This document shows positions 1 through 8,418 of a stretch of 64,000 nucleotides of DNA, one piece after another; position 1 is the first letter of the stretch, and the number at the start of each line of letters is the position of its first letter. The notes beneath the pieces were generated by a model. It saw only the letters and a program-made list of their open reading frames with translations, did not search any database and was not told the origin of the DNA. Origin of the DNA: Actinobacteria bacterium 69-20 (GTDB lineage: Bacteria > Actinomycetota > Actinomycetes > Mycobacteriales > Nakamurellaceae); the NCBI GenBank assembly GCA_001897425.1, contig MKSW01000033.1, positions 124,001 to 188,000 on the forward strand. Reading direction: 5' to 3'. The position numbers and the translations under genes were made by a program.

Positions 1-710
1 CTCACCGGCATCGGCACCACCGCAAGGAGCTCGCCGGACGGGCTGATCCGGCGCACCTGCCACCCGCTCCACATGGCGACCCAGATACAACCCTCGGCGT
101 CCACGGTCAGGCCGTCCGGCAGTCCATCGGCCAACTCGCACAGCACCGTGAACTCGCCGGGGACGCCTGCGTCGGCATCGAACGGCGCGCTGGACAGCAG
201 GCCCCTCATGCTGTCGACCAGGTACATCGTCCGATCGTCCGGGCTCCAGCCCAGGCCGTTGGGCAGGGTGAGTCCCTTCGCGAGCGAGACGCTCGGGGAC
301 GAGCCGTCCCATCGGTGCAACTCGCCCACGCCGGGCACGAACTCCATGTGGTTGCTGCCCGCCCACAGCCGGCCGCGCGAGTCGCACTTGGCGTCGTTCA
401 TGCGGCGGTGCGGCTCCGGGAGGACCGGATCGGCGATGGTCAGGACGTCGTCATCCCAGAAGCCGAAGCCGTCGGAGAAGGCGACGGCAAATCCGGAGGA
501 CGCGGCTCGCGGAGCGATCGCGCCCACCATCGTGTCGAGGTGGGCGCTGGTCTGTGATCCGTTGGCCAGGTCGTTCTCGAAGATCATTCCCCCGGTGATG
601 TCCACCCAGCACAGGCGCCCGGTACGCGGATCGAAGACCGGGCCCTCGCCGACGTCGGCGGTGGCTTCGATGACGACCTCGGGCGAGTTCAGAGTCACGA
701 CATTGTTCAC
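1..710 (-). CDS. SMP-30/gluconolactonase-family lactonase, C-terminus beyond window
   Basis: This is the last gene of a minus-strand operon and runs off the left edge, leaving about 236 residues. The translation has the SMP-30/LRE beta-propeller signatures: GEGPVFDP near the N-terminus, RMNDAKCDSRGRLWAG, LPNGLGWSPDDRTMYLVDS and DGLPDGLTVDAEGCIWVAMW. The Glu of GEGP, the Asn of MND, the Asn of LPNG and the Asp of DG are the usual metal and active-site positions. The family opens sugar lactones to aldonic acids in the cytoplasm. The GTG start at 710 has a GAAAGG ribosome site 9 nt upstream. It follows the RraA-like gene by 13 nt. Next to sugar-acid dehydratases, a lactonase step is expected; the actual lactone is unknown. 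Confidence 0.85.
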   Translation of the reverse strand, partial: MNNVVTLNSPEVVIEATADVGEGPVFDPRTGRLCWVDITGGMIFENDLANGSQTSAHLDTMVGAIAPRAASSGFAVAFSDGFGFWDDDVLTIADPVLPEPHRRMNDAKCDSRGRLWAGSNHMEFVPGVGELHRWDGSSPSVSLAKGLTLPNGLGWSPDDRTMYLVDSMRGLLSSAPFDADAGVPGEFTVLCELADGLPDGLTVDAEGCIWVAMWSGWQVRRISPSGELLAVVPMPV

Positions 711-723
711 GGTCTATGGCCTT

Positions 724-1401
724 TCAGAGAACTTGGTAACGCTCGAAGGCTTCGGACGGCTTCATGCCCTGCTGGACGGCCACCCGGAACAGGGACTCGT
801 CGGAGGACTTCGCCAGCGCCGCCGTGACGACCGACTCCGTGAGCTCGGCGGGGACGAAGGCCACGCCGTCATCGTCGGCAACCACGAGATCACCGTTGGT
901 GACGCGCACTCCGGCGACCTCGATAGTGCCGTCGTGCGGGACGATCTCGACCCGGCCGTTCGCATCGCGCGGGCTGGTGCCGCGGCTGAAGACCGGGTAG
1001 TCCAGTGGGCGGATCATGCGGGTGTCACGGATGTACCCGTCGCACACGGTGCCGCGAGCACCGCGCGCCCGTACGGCCGTGGATGTCAACTCACCCCACA
1101 GGGCGGCGTAGGACGGGCTGCCGACCACCCACACCTCGTCGGTGGAGATCGAGTCCAGCGCGCGCAGCAGTCCTATATAGGGGACCTCGGGGACTCGGTC
1201 GACCTCGATCACCCGCGAGGTGAAGGCGTATCCGACAGCGACATGGCTCGGGTCCAACGGCCGCAAACCCGGCGCGGCGCACTGATCGCGCCGCCCCATG
1301 CCGTCCAGGATGTCCGACACCAGGGCGGACCGCAGCGACTTGCTCAAGGCGTCGAGGGTCGCGGTGTCATAGGGTCTCGCGTTGCGCTCGGCGACGTTCA
1401 C
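724..1401 (-). CDS. RraA / 4-hydroxy-4-methyl-2-oxoglutarate aldolase-family protein
   Basis: The 225-residue protein has the length and motif order of the RraA-like/HMG aldolase family. The segment GTVCDGYIRDT holds the Arg-Asp pair that binds substrate and metal in class II pyruvate aldolases of this fold, and NGDLVVADDDGVAFVP is the usual C-terminal strand region. The GTG start at 1401 overlaps the upstream dehydratase stop by 4 bases (GTGA), so translation is coupled. In sugar-acid clusters these proteins are usually inferred to be retro-aldolases acting on 2-keto-3-deoxy acids. Regulation of ribonuclease E, the E. coli RraA role, is unlikely here. The substrate cannot be read from the sequence. 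Confidence 0.8.
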   Translation of the reverse strand: MNVAERNARPYDTATLDALSKSLRSALVSDILDGMGRRDQCAAPGLRPLDPSHVAVGYAFTSRVIEVDRVPEVPYIGLLRALDSISTDEVWVVGSPSYAALWGELTSTAVRARGARGTVCDGYIRDTRMIRPLDYPVFSRGTSPRDANGRVEIVPHDGTIEVAGVRVTNGDLVVADDDGVAFVPAELTESVVTAALAKSSDESLFRVAVQQGMKPSEAFERYQVL

Positions 1402-2465
1402 GAATCCTCCACTGCTCGTATGGCGGCCTTGATGTATCCGAGGGCGAACGCCATCCCGGCGTGCCACGATGCGGCGCACGTCATCTGCGGCGTGTGGTCC
1501 GGGATGAACACTCCGTCATATCCGTTGTTGGCATAGGTACGCAGCGCGCGGAACATATCGACATAGCCCTCGTCGAGGAAGACCTCGTGGTACTGCGGCA
1601 CCCGGCCGATGACGTTGCGGAAGTGCACGTAGCCGATACGGTCCTGCGCGGCGAAGCGGCCGATCACCTGGTAGATGTCCAGGTCCGGCATCTCGGAGAC
1701 CGTGCCCTGACAGAAGTCCAGGCTGTTATGCCGGCTCGGCACCAGGTCGACCAGGTGTTGCAGCGCGGCCTCGTTGGTGAGAACCCGGGCGGTGTTGCGC
1801 AGGACCGGCACCGGCGGGTCGTCGGGATGCGCGCAGAGCCGTACCCCGGACGCCTCCGCGACCGGCACGGCCGCGTGGAGGAAACGCTCGATGCGGGACC
1901 ACATCTGCTCGGCGGTCACTTCGCCGATGGTGTCGTCCTGCACCTGGTCGTAGTCCATGTTCCATACCTGGCCGACGGGGATCTCGGGCTGATCGCCCAA
2001 CGCTGCCTCGTCGAAGCCGATGGACTCGGCCCCGCCGCGGGCGAAGGGACCCTGACGATGCCCCCAGACACCGGCGAGCGAGAAGTTGTAGCCGAGATTG
2101 GGAATCCCGACCTCGCCGAGCAGCCGGATGGTATTGAGCACCTGCTCAAGCTGCTCGTCGCGCTTCGGGCCGTCCAGCAGGACGTCGTGCCAGTGGCCCG
2201 GATCGAGGTTTTCGACGGCGTGCAGTACCAGGCCGTGGGTCTCGACCTTCGCCTTGATGCCTTCGAGTTCGTCGCGCGTCCAGGGTTTGCCGACCCGGTG
2301 CGTCGGACCCCACCCCGAGCTCTTCCCGGTCGAGGAGGGAATGCGCGGACCCGAACTGAAGTAGTCCACGACGTGCGCGACGATGTGCGTGGCGCCGGCC
2401 TGCTTGGCGAATTGCAGGTTGTCGTCGGTCAGCATGTGGCGGTAGAGGCCGAGGCCGATCTTCAT
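1398..2465 (-). CDS. UxuA/mannonate dehydratase-family sugar-acid dehydratase (paralogue 1)
   Basis: This 355-residue TIM-barrel protein dehydrates an aldonic acid to a 2-keto-3-deoxy acid if it acts like UxuA. The expected metal-binding motifs are present: AHPDDPP (His), DFCQG (Cys), YVHFRNV (His) and IPDH (Asp-His), together with LGYNF and a C-terminal GYIKA. A long loop rich in Arg and Gly (HRQGPFARGGAES) precedes the HPDD motif, as in true UxuA. The ATG at 2465 overlaps the upstream stop (ATGA), and a GGAG ribosome site lies just upstream. It is the second gene of the operon started by the promoter at 3563-3591. The window has two further paralogues, so substrates probably differ. Confidence 0.87.
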   Translation of the reverse strand: MKIGLGLYRHMLTDDNLQFAKQAGATHIVAHVVDYFSSGPRIPSSTGKSSGWGPTHRVGKPWTRDELEGIKAKVETHGLVLHAVENLDPGHWHDVLLDGPKRDEQLEQVLNTIRLLGEVGIPNLGYNFSLAGVWGHRQGPFARGGAESIGFDEAALGDQPEIPVGQVWNMDYDQVQDDTIGEVTAEQMWSRIERFLHAAVPVAEASGVRLCAHPDDPPVPVLRNTARVLTNEAALQHLVDLVPSRHNSLDFCQGTVSEMPDLDIYQVIGRFAAQDRIGYVHFRNVIGRVPQYHEVFLDEGYVDMFRALRTYANNGYDGVFIPDHTPQMTCAASWHAGMAFALGYIKAAIRAVEDS

Positions 2466-3517
2466 GAGCGGGGCTCCTTCCGGCCTTCTTGATCGATGGA
2501 AACCGCGGCGTCGATGAGGCCGCGGACGTATCCGACCGCGAACAGCCTGCCCAGGGTCGCGTATCCCGGCTTGGCGTTGCTCTCGCCGCACAAGGTCGGC
2601 ACGTGATCGGGGCGCATCGGCCCGCTGAAGCCGCCGGCGACATACCGGCGCACGCACTCGGCGAGATCGGTCGGACCCTGATCGTGGAAGGTCTCGGTGA
2701 AATCCTCGACGGTGCCCTCGACGTCGCGCAGGTGGACGAAGGCGATGTGCGGCAGGAACTCGTCGATGGTCGCGGGCAAGTCGGACGTCATCAGCCGGAA
2801 GTTGCCCTGGCAGAAGGTGATGCGGTTCGCCGGTGACGGATGGTCGCGCATGATCGTCCGATAGGCGTCAAGGGATCTGACGATGCGCGGAACGCCGCGA
2901 GTGCTGGGTAACGGTGGGTCGTCCGGGTGCAGTGACAGCATGACGCCGGCTTCCTCTGCCACCGGCAGCGTCGCCGCCAGGAACTCGTGGAGGGTCGACC
3001 ACAGGGTCTCCTCGGTGAGCGCGCCGGGTGGCAGCAGCGCCGGAAGCTGTTCGGCGTCGGCCGACTTGAATCCGGTGGTGAGGGCGCCGCCGCGGGTCGG
3101 AATCGCGGTATCGGTCCGCGCCCAGCTGCTGGCAGCCATCCAGTTGTAACAGAGCACCGGGATGCCGAGCCGGCCCATCGCCCGGATCTGCTCATGGACC
3201 TGCGCGAGTCGGGTGGGCGCGTCGGGCAGGCCCATCCGGATCGCATCCATCGGCGGGGTGTCCTCGATCGCCGCGACGCGCAGCCCGTGCCGGGCGTACA
3301 GCGCCACCATGTCCGCGAGCGATTCGTAGCTCCACGGTGCGGGGCCGCCGCGGTCCGCGGCCGGCTCGGCCGCCCCGGAATGCGCGGCCGCCCGCAGCCA
3401 CCGGCCCTGCTGCTCGGCCCCGTCCAGAATGGCGACGACACCGTCGACGCCGCACTGGTTCACGAGTGTCCAGAGATCACTGGGTGGCGCCTCGAGCAGC
3501 TCACACAGTTGGATCAT
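2462..3517 (-). CDS. UxuA/mannonate dehydratase-family protein (paralogue 2)
   Basis: First gene of the minus-strand operon, 351 residues. UxuA-type motifs are kept in order: LCYNW (for LGYNF), SLHPDDPP, TFCQG, FVHLRDV and RPDHVP, so the four presumed metal ligands (His, Cys, His, Asp) are intact. It is more divergent than its neighbour: the N-terminus reads MIQLCELLEAPPSD and the HFRNV block is HLRDV. It sits about 40 nt downstream of the predicted start site of a strong sigma-70-like promoter. Stop and start overlap with the next gene. It may have a different sugar-acid substrate or act as an epimerase; sequence alone does not decide. Confidence 0.82.
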   Translation of the reverse strand: MIQLCELLEAPPSDLWTLVNQCGVDGVVAILDGAEQQGRWLRAAAHSGAAEPAADRGGPAPWSYESLADMVALYARHGLRVAAIEDTPPMDAIRMGLPDAPTRLAQVHEQIRAMGRLGIPVLCYNWMAASSWARTDTAIPTRGGALTTGFKSADAEQLPALLPPGALTEETLWSTLHEFLAATLPVAEEAGVMLSLHPDDPPLPSTRGVPRIVRSLDAYRTIMRDHPSPANRITFCQGNFRLMTSDLPATIDEFLPHIAFVHLRDVEGTVEDFTETFHDQGPTDLAECVRRYVAGGFSGPMRPDHVPTLCGESNAKPGYATLGRLFAVGYVRGLIDAAVSIDQEGRKEPRS

Positions 3518-3531
3518 TCAGCGTCTCCCGA

Positions 3532-3630
3532 TTCTGAACCCATTTGTCCCATGAATGGTGCTACGATAAGCGGAGCCACATGGGATGTCAAGCATGCGGA
3601 AACCGTTGCCCGCACGGCACACTCGCGGGC
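3532..3630. repeat. Promoter/operator segment, copy 1 of 2
   Basis: This segment aligns without gaps to 8275-8373 (constant offset 4743). The most conserved blocks are GTCCCATGAATGGTGCTACG, TGTCAAG and GGAAACCGTTGCCC. It lies between the minus-strand dehydratase operon and the plus-strand GntR regulator. The second copy has the same placement, between the ABC importer operon and another GntR regulator. Confidence 0.9.
3563..3591 (-). promoter_or_regulatory. Sigma-70-type promoter for the dehydratase operon
   Basis: Read on the minus strand, TTGACA (3591-3586) is followed after exactly 17 nt by TATCGT (3568-3563). The start codon at 3517 is about 45 nt further on. Just downstream of the -10 is an imperfect dyad, ATTCATGGGACAAAT (3556-3542), placed to overlap the start site as a repressor operator would. 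The same architecture recurs at 8306-8334. Confidence 0.8.
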
Positions 3631-3733
3631 AACCGGCGGCAGGGTCACTCCACGGGAGGCGGATCGGAGGCGCAGTGCGCACACGACGCGACCGACATGC
3701 GAGACTCTGCCCGGGAGGCGGATGGGAGATGGC

Positions 3734-4444
3734 GTGGCAGAACGCTTGAGCAAATCGGTGGCGGACGACCTGCTGGCGCGCGTCGCCAACGGGGAGTTCA
3801 AACCCGGTGACCGGCTGCCGTCCGAACAGGAACTGATGGTCGACTACGGCGTCGGCCGCAACACCGTGCGGGAGGCCATGCACGGGCTGCGCACCCTCGG
3901 CATCGTCGAAATCAGGCCGCGGCTGGGCGCCAAGGTGCTGGACGTGAGGGCCGAGAACGCCCTCGCCAACTCGGCCATCTCCGCGCTGCTGCACGACCGC
4001 ACCATCTACGAGCTCTACGACGTGCGACTGATCCTCGAGCCCGCCGCGGCCGCCAGGGCCGCCGCCCACCGCACCGACAGCGACCTCGCCGCGATCAAAC
4101 TCGCGCTCGCCCGATACCGAGCCGCCCACGAACTCGGCGCCAATGTCTGGCATGCGGACATCGAATTCCACCACGCCATCGCGGTCGCCAGCGGCAACTC
4201 CGTGCTCGCCCGGATCCTCACGCCGATGGCCGACCTGCTCGCCAACGCCCGCCGAGCCACCGGCGCGATCCCTGCCGCCGCCGATCGGGCGCTGTACGAA
4301 CATCACGCCATCGCCGAGGCGATCGAGGCCCGCTCCACCGCACGAGCCCGCTCCACCATGAAGACCCACATCAAGTCCGCCATCTGGGCACTCGGACAAC
4401 TCGAACACGTCGACGCCACCACCACCGCCGGCACAGTCGGCTGA
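3734..4444 (+). CDS. GntR family transcriptional regulator, FadR/FCD subfamily
   Basis: A 236-residue DNA-binding regulator. The N-terminal winged helix reads KSVADDLLARVANGEFKPGDRLPSEQELMVDYGVGRNTVREAMHGLRTLGIVEIRPRLGAKV, a textbook GntR domain. The C-terminal helical FCD ligand domain (about 75-225) contains DVRLILEPAAAA, DIEFHHAIAVASGN and the final HH...H region expected to hold a metal and an organic-acid effector. The start is probably GTG 3734, with GGGAG 5 nt upstream; an in-frame ATG at 3722 is possible. It diverges from the dehydratase operon and faces the permease gene. It is a candidate repressor for both copies of the shared operator. Confidence 0.88.
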   Translation: MAERLSKSVADDLLARVANGEFKPGDRLPSEQELMVDYGVGRNTVREAMHGLRTLGIVEIRPRLGAKVLDVRAENALANSAISALLHDRTIYELYDVRLILEPAAAARAAAHRTDSDLAAIKLALARYRAAHELGANVWHADIEFHHAIAVASGNSVLARILTPMADLLANARRATGAIPAAADRALYEHHAIAEAIEARSTARARSTMKTHIKSAIWALGQLEHVDATTTAGTVG

Positions 4445-4512
4445 CATACCGGACCCGGATTCCCGGCTTGCCAGGGTTCCCAAGGGTTCCCACGCGGATC
4501 AGAACGTGATCG

Positions 4513-5514
4513 CTACGCGCGCAGCGCCACCCGATTCGCGCGGACCACGTTAACGAGCACGGCCACCAGCACGACCACCCCTTGCACCACGTTCTGCGCG
4601 TAGGGGTTGATCCCGAGCAGCACCATGCCGTCGCCCAACATCGCCACGAACAGCACCCCGATGAATGTGCCGACCAGCGTCCCGCGGCCACCCGCCAGCG
4701 AGCTGCCCCCGATGATCGCGGCGGAGATCGCATTGAACTCCAGGCCCACGCCGATCGTCGGTGCTCCCGCGGACAATTGAGCGGTCTGCAGGAGCCCGGT
4801 GAGTGCCGCGGTGAGGCCGCAGAGCGCGAGCACGATGATGCGCACGTTGCGGACCTTGATGCCCGACATCTCGGCCGAGCGCGCGTTGCCGCCGACCGCA
4901 TAGACGGATCGACCGAAAACGGTGTTGCGCGCCACGAACGCGAAGACCGCGAACGCCACGAGGAAGTAGATCGCCGCGATCGGGATTCCCGCCACGCGAC
5001 CGTCGCCCCAGTAGAAGAACTTCCCGGAAATAGGGATCGAGTACGTGTTCGTGACGAGCATGGCGAGGCCCCGCAGGGCCATGTACAACGCGAGCGTCAC
5101 GATGAAGGTGGGCACTTCGAACCGCGATCGGATCCAGCCGGAGAACGCGCCGAAGATCATCGCCTGCACGATCACCGCGATGCAGGCCATCCATACCGGC
5201 CAGCCGTCGTTCGTGATCAGCACGCCCATCAGCGATGACGTCAGGGCCGTCTGCGACCCGACCGAGATGTCGATCTCACCGGCGACGATCACCAGCGTCA
5301 TCGCCAGCGCGATGATGCCGAAGAACGCCGACTGCTGGACGACGTTGAGCAGATTCGACTTGGTGAGGAAGTTCGGCGCGAACAACGCCAGCCCCACGAA
5401 GATGACGGCGACCACGGCGAGGAGCCCCAGGCTCTCCCATTCGAGGATTCGCCGCCACACGGTTCGCCCCGACGCGGGGCGTGCGGTCAATGCGGGCACG
5501 CTGTCAGCGAGCAT
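4513..5514 (-). CDS. Sugar ABC transporter permease, ribose (RbsC) type
   Basis: This 333-residue membrane protein is the permease of a carbohydrate uptake system. It has about ten hydrophobic segments and the family motifs GEIDISVGS, FEVPTFIVTLA, YAVGGN..AEMSGI and FNAISAAIIGGSSLAGGRGT. The ATG at 5514 lies inside the end of the ATPase gene (11-base overlap), so the pair is translationally coupled. It is the last gene of the operon led by the binding protein at 8217. A homodimer would pair with the fused ATPase. No second permease gene is present, as in RbsABC systems. Confidence 0.92.
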   Translation of the reverse strand: MLADSVPALTARPASGRTVWRRILEWESLGLLAVVAVIFVGLALFAPNFLTKSNLLNVVQQSAFFGIIALAMTLVIVAGEIDISVGSQTALTSSLMGVLITNDGWPVWMACIAVIVQAMIFGAFSGWIRSRFEVPTFIVTLALYMALRGLAMLVTNTYSIPISGKFFYWGDGRVAGIPIAAIYFLVAFAVFAFVARNTVFGRSVYAVGGNARSAEMSGIKVRNVRIIVLALCGLTAALTGLLQTAQLSAGAPTIGVGLEFNAISAAIIGGSSLAGGRGTLVGTFIGVLFVAMLGDGMVLLGINPYAQNVVQGVVVLVAVLVNVVRANRVALRA

Positions 5515-7018
5515 CGTCGTTATCTCCAGAGATCGTGAGTGCGAGCAGTCGTTCCGGTGTGGCCTGCGAGCCGTCCACCTCGCCGGTGATCTCGCCATGA
5601 CGAATGATGAGGACCCGATCGCAGACCTCGGGGAGTTCGTCGAGCTCCGAGGAGACGAACACCACGGCCACACCGGTGGCGGCGAGACTCCTGATGAGGT
5701 CGTAGATCTGGCTCTTGGCGTGCAGATCGACGCCCCGCGTCGGCTCATCCAGCAGAACCACGGTCGGTTGGCACGCCAGGGCGCGACCGATGACGGCCTT
5801 CTGCTGGTTCCCGCCGGACAGCTTGCTGATCAGCTTGGTCGGCGACGACGTCGCGATGCCGAGGGATCCGATCGCGTTGCGGACGAGGCCGGCTTCCGTC
5901 CGGGATCGGATCAGGTACCGCGGAAGGGTCCGGCCGCGGGCCGACAGCATGAGGTTCTCGGCGACACTGCGCGGGGCGACGATCCCGCCGCCCTTCCGGT
6001 CCTCCGGGGTCATGGCGACGCCGAGTCCCAGCATGCGCGCCGGCGTCCGGCGCCGAATCTCCTTGCCGCGCAGCCGAACCCGCCCGGACACCGGGGACGT
6101 GATGCCGAAGATCGCCTCCAGGATCTCACTCCGCCCGGATCCGAGAACGCCGGCGAGCCCGAGGACCTCCCCCGCGTGCAGATCGAAGGTGGCCGCTCCG
6201 GCCAGTCGCCGACTGGTTCGCAGATCCTCCACGGACAGCACGACCGGCGCCGCCCGGAGCTCCGCGGATTCCGGCTGCCGGTTGCGCGTCACCGCCTCGC
6301 CGGCGATCAGGGCCGCCACCTGCGCAGCAGAGGCATCGGCGGTGGCCATGGTGGCCACCTCCTCCCCGTCGCGCAGCACGGTCATCGTGTCCGCCGCGCG
6401 GGGTATCTCCTGCATGCGGTGCGACACGTAGATGACGGCCATGCCCGAACCTGCCAGGCGGCGTACCAGGTCGATGAGTTCATCGACCTCGCGCGCATTG
6501 AGCGCGGACGTGGGCTCGTCGAGGATCAGCACCCGCGCGTCATAGGCGACCGCCTTCGCGATTTCGACGAGTTGCTGCTGTGCCAGGCTCAGCCGGCCGA
6601 CTTCCGTCCACAGCGGCAGGTCGACGCCGAGAGCGTCGATGCCCTTGCGGGCACGCTCGGCCATCGCATTCCGGTCGATGCGCAGGCCGCGGCGCTCCCA
6701 CCGACCGAGGCAGATGTTCTCGGCCACGGACAGGTACGGCACCAGCGAGAGTTCTTGGTGCACCACGCTGATGCCGCCGTCCCTCGCCTCGCCGGGGTTC
6801 TGCCAGTGCACCTCCTGGCCGCTGAGCCTGATCGTTCCGCCGTCGGGCCGTTCTGCGCCGGACACCAGGTTGACGAACGTCGACTTGCCGGCACCGTTCT
6901 TGCCCAGCAGGGCGCGAACCTCGCCGAAGCGCACCCGCACGTCGACTGCATGAAGGGCCCGCACCGCGCCGTAGCTCTTCGAGAGCTTCGTGACGTCGAG
7001 CGCGATGTCCGAGGTCAT
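5504..7018 (-). CDS. Sugar ABC transporter ATP-binding protein, two fused ATPase domains (RbsA type)
   Basis: A 504-residue cytoplasmic ATPase with two nucleotide-binding domains. The first has Walker A GKNGAGKST, signature-region LSLAQQQLVEIAKA and Walker B VLILDEPT. The second has the degenerate loop GVLGSGRSE, typical of CUT2 ATPases, then LSGGNQQKAVIGRAL and VVLLDEPTRGVD. The start at 7018 has a good AGGAAGG ribosome site; a longer frame to 7075 has no such site. A strong stem-loop lies between it and the upstream binding-protein gene. Confidence 0.93.
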   Translation of the reverse strand: MTSDIALDVTKLSKSYGAVRALHAVDVRVRFGEVRALLGKNGAGKSTFVNLVSGAERPDGGTIRLSGQEVHWQNPGEARDGGISVVHQELSLVPYLSVAENICLGRWERRGLRIDRNAMAERARKGIDALGVDLPLWTEVGRLSLAQQQLVEIAKAVAYDARVLILDEPTSALNAREVDELIDLVRRLAGSGMAVIYVSHRMQEIPRAADTMTVLRDGEEVATMATADASAAQVAALIAGEAVTRNRQPESAELRAAPVVLSVEDLRTSRRLAGAATFDLHAGEVLGLAGVLGSGRSEILEAIFGITSPVSGRVRLRGKEIRRRTPARMLGLGVAMTPEDRKGGGIVAPRSVAENLMLSARGRTLPRYLIRSRTEAGLVRNAIGSLGIATSSPTKLISKLSGGNQQKAVIGRALACQPTVVLLDEPTRGVDLHAKSQIYDLIRSLAATGVAVVFVSSELDELPEVCDRVLIIRHGEITGEVDGSQATPERLLALTISGDNDDAR

Positions 7019-7059
7019 CGCCCTTCCTTCCTGCAGCAGTCCATCAAGACGAAATGGGA

Positions 7060-7091
7060 GTGCGGCGCGCGGCATCCGCCGCGCGCCGCAC
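7060..7091. promoter_or_regulatory. Intra-operon stem-loop between binding protein and ATPase genes
   Basis: A perfect 13-bp inverted repeat (GTGCGGCGCGCGG with its complement) has a 6-nt loop. It lies 8 nt after the binding-protein stop and about 40 nt before the ATPase start on the transcribed minus strand. Such hairpins commonly stabilise the upstream binding-protein mRNA or terminate part of the transcripts. That role is inferred from position. Confidence 0.65.
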
Positions 7092-7098
7092 CGCCCGC

Positions 7099-8217
7099 TC
7101 AGCTACCCGAGAGGTACGCCTGGACGTCCGCCGGCTTGCTCCGGTCGTAGGTGAGGCCCGGCAGCTGCACCTCGAACGGGTTATTCGCGGTGCCCTGGAT
7201 CGAGTTCAGCGCCATCTCGTACGCCTTCTTGGCCGTGTTGGCCGAGTCCTGGCCCGTGGTGGCCTGCAGCAGGTCGTTGGCGTCGAGCAGGTCCTTGGCG
7301 AGCTGGTCGCTGATGTCGGTTCCGAAGATCGGCACCTTCTTGCCGGAGTTCGCCTCGGCCGCCACCCAGGCGCCCGTGCCGCCCTCGTTGGCCGCCCACA
7401 CCAGATTGATGTTCGGATTGCCCGACAGGATGTTGGTCGCCACCGGCGTCGCGGCATCGACCAGGTATCCGGACTGATCCGCCGCGTATGTGACGGTGAC
7501 TCCGGCGTCGGCCAGCGCCTTCTTGAATCCGGCCTTGCGCAGCTTGCACGCCGAGGCGATATCGCAGTTGAGGATGCCGATGACGGCCTTGCCGCCCAGC
7601 TTGCTCTTGATGTACTCGGCGGCCACCTGGCCGGTTGCCGTACCGAGTGCCGTGTTGTCGGACTGCACCACACCCTTGACGATTTCCGGCTTGAGCGCTT
7701 GGTCGGTGCAGTTGCCGTAGCAGATCAGCGGAATTCCCGCCGCGCCGACGCTCTTCATCGTCGCCACCGAACCGGCCGCCGGGTCGGTCGGCTGCATGAC
7801 GATGGCCTTGACACCGCGCTGGATCAGAGTCTGTACCTGCGACGCCTCGGTACCGGCATCGCCGTTGCTCGTCACCGGAATGATCGTGTTGCCATCCGCC
7901 TTGGCGGCCGCGTCGATCGACTGCTGGATGCTCTGGGAGTACTTGTCACCCTGCAGCATCACCAGGCCGATCGCGACGCCGGTGGGCTTCGACGCCGCCG
8001 CGGACGACTCCGAGCTGGACGAATCCGCAGAAGTGGACGGCGTGCTGGACTCACTCTGCGACGACTCCGATGAGGAACTCGACGAGGAGCTCGAACTGCT
8101 GGTGTCCGCGCTGGTGGTGCCGGTGTTGGCATTGTTGCTGCTACCGCACGCGGTCATCAACACTGCGCTCACCGCAACTGCGGCGAACAGTGCCGCAGTG
8201 GTGGTACGTCTCTTCAC
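7099..8217 (-). CDS. Sugar ABC transporter substrate-binding lipoprotein
   Basis: A 372-residue periplasmic-binding-protein-4 type receptor. The signal peptide ends in a lipobox (AVLMTACGSS), followed by a very long Ser-rich linker (about residues 25-75). The mature domain contains VAIGLVMLQGDKYSQSIQQSIDAAAKADG, IVMQPTDPAAGSV and GTDISDQLAKDLLD. It would bind a sugar or sugar acid outside the membrane and deliver it to the permease and ATPase encoded downstream. It is first in its operon, with a leader of about 80 nt from the promoter at 8306-8334. That promoter is shared in sequence with the dehydratase operon. Confidence 0.92.
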   Translation of the reverse strand: MKRRTTTAALFAAVAVSAVLMTACGSSNNANTGTTSADTSSSSSSSSSSSESSQSESSTPSTSADSSSSESSAAASKPTGVAIGLVMLQGDKYSQSIQQSIDAAAKADGNTIIPVTSNGDAGTEASQVQTLIQRGVKAIVMQPTDPAAGSVATMKSVGAAGIPLICYGNCTDQALKPEIVKGVVQSDNTALGTATGQVAAEYIKSKLGGKAVIGILNCDIASACKLRKAGFKKALADAGVTVTYAADQSGYLVDAATPVATNILSGNPNINLVWAANEGGTGAWVAAEANSGKKVPIFGTDISDQLAKDLLDANDLLQATTGQDSANTAKKAYEMALNSIQGTANNPFEVQLPGLTYDRSKPADVQAYLSGS

Positions 8218-8274
8218 CTAATGCTCCTTCGGGTGGGTTGGGGCGTCGAACGATCGACTGATTTCGTAGCGAGA

Positions 8275-8373
8275 AACTGAACCTATTCGTCCCATGAATG
8301 GTGCTACGGTAGGCGGCCCTTTCTTGGTTGTCAAGAACGGGGAAACCGTTGCCCACGAGGCATACTCGGTGGC
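8275..8373. repeat. Promoter/operator segment, copy 2 of 2
   Basis: This is the gapless duplicate of 3532-3630. It keeps the downstream dyad ATTCGTCCCATGAAT (8285-8299), the -10/-35 pair and the upstream GGAAACCGTTGCCC block (8341-8354), while the bases between have drifted. Conservation of the functional parts only suggests selection for regulation rather than a very recent duplication. Confidence 0.9.
8306..8334 (-). promoter_or_regulatory. Sigma-70-type promoter for the ABC importer operon
   Basis: On the minus strand, TTGACA (8334-8329) is followed after 17 nt by TACCGT (8311-8306), the same spacing as at 3563-3591. The dyad ATTCATGGGACGAAT (8299-8285) immediately follows, with half-sites ATTC/GAAT. 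It is well placed to block RNA polymerase. Confidence 0.8.
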
Positions 8374-8418
8374 GCTCGACACGTGCACGGCCGCTGGCTC
8401 CTTTCTAGCTGGCGAGAA

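Noticed and set aside
724-1401. Ribonuclease E regulator RraA in the strict sense
   Set aside because: The Arg-Asp aldolase motif and the sugar-acid operon context favour an aldolase-like enzyme.
73-1536. Long plus-strand open frame of 487 codons
   Set aside because: The minus strand here encodes the lactonase, RraA-like and UxuA-like proteins with clear family motifs. The plus frame has none and is a high-GC shadow.
5045-7150. Plus-strand open frame of 701 codons
   Set aside because: It mirrors the sugar ABC permease and ATPase on the other strand, and its composition is typical of a reverse-frame shadow.
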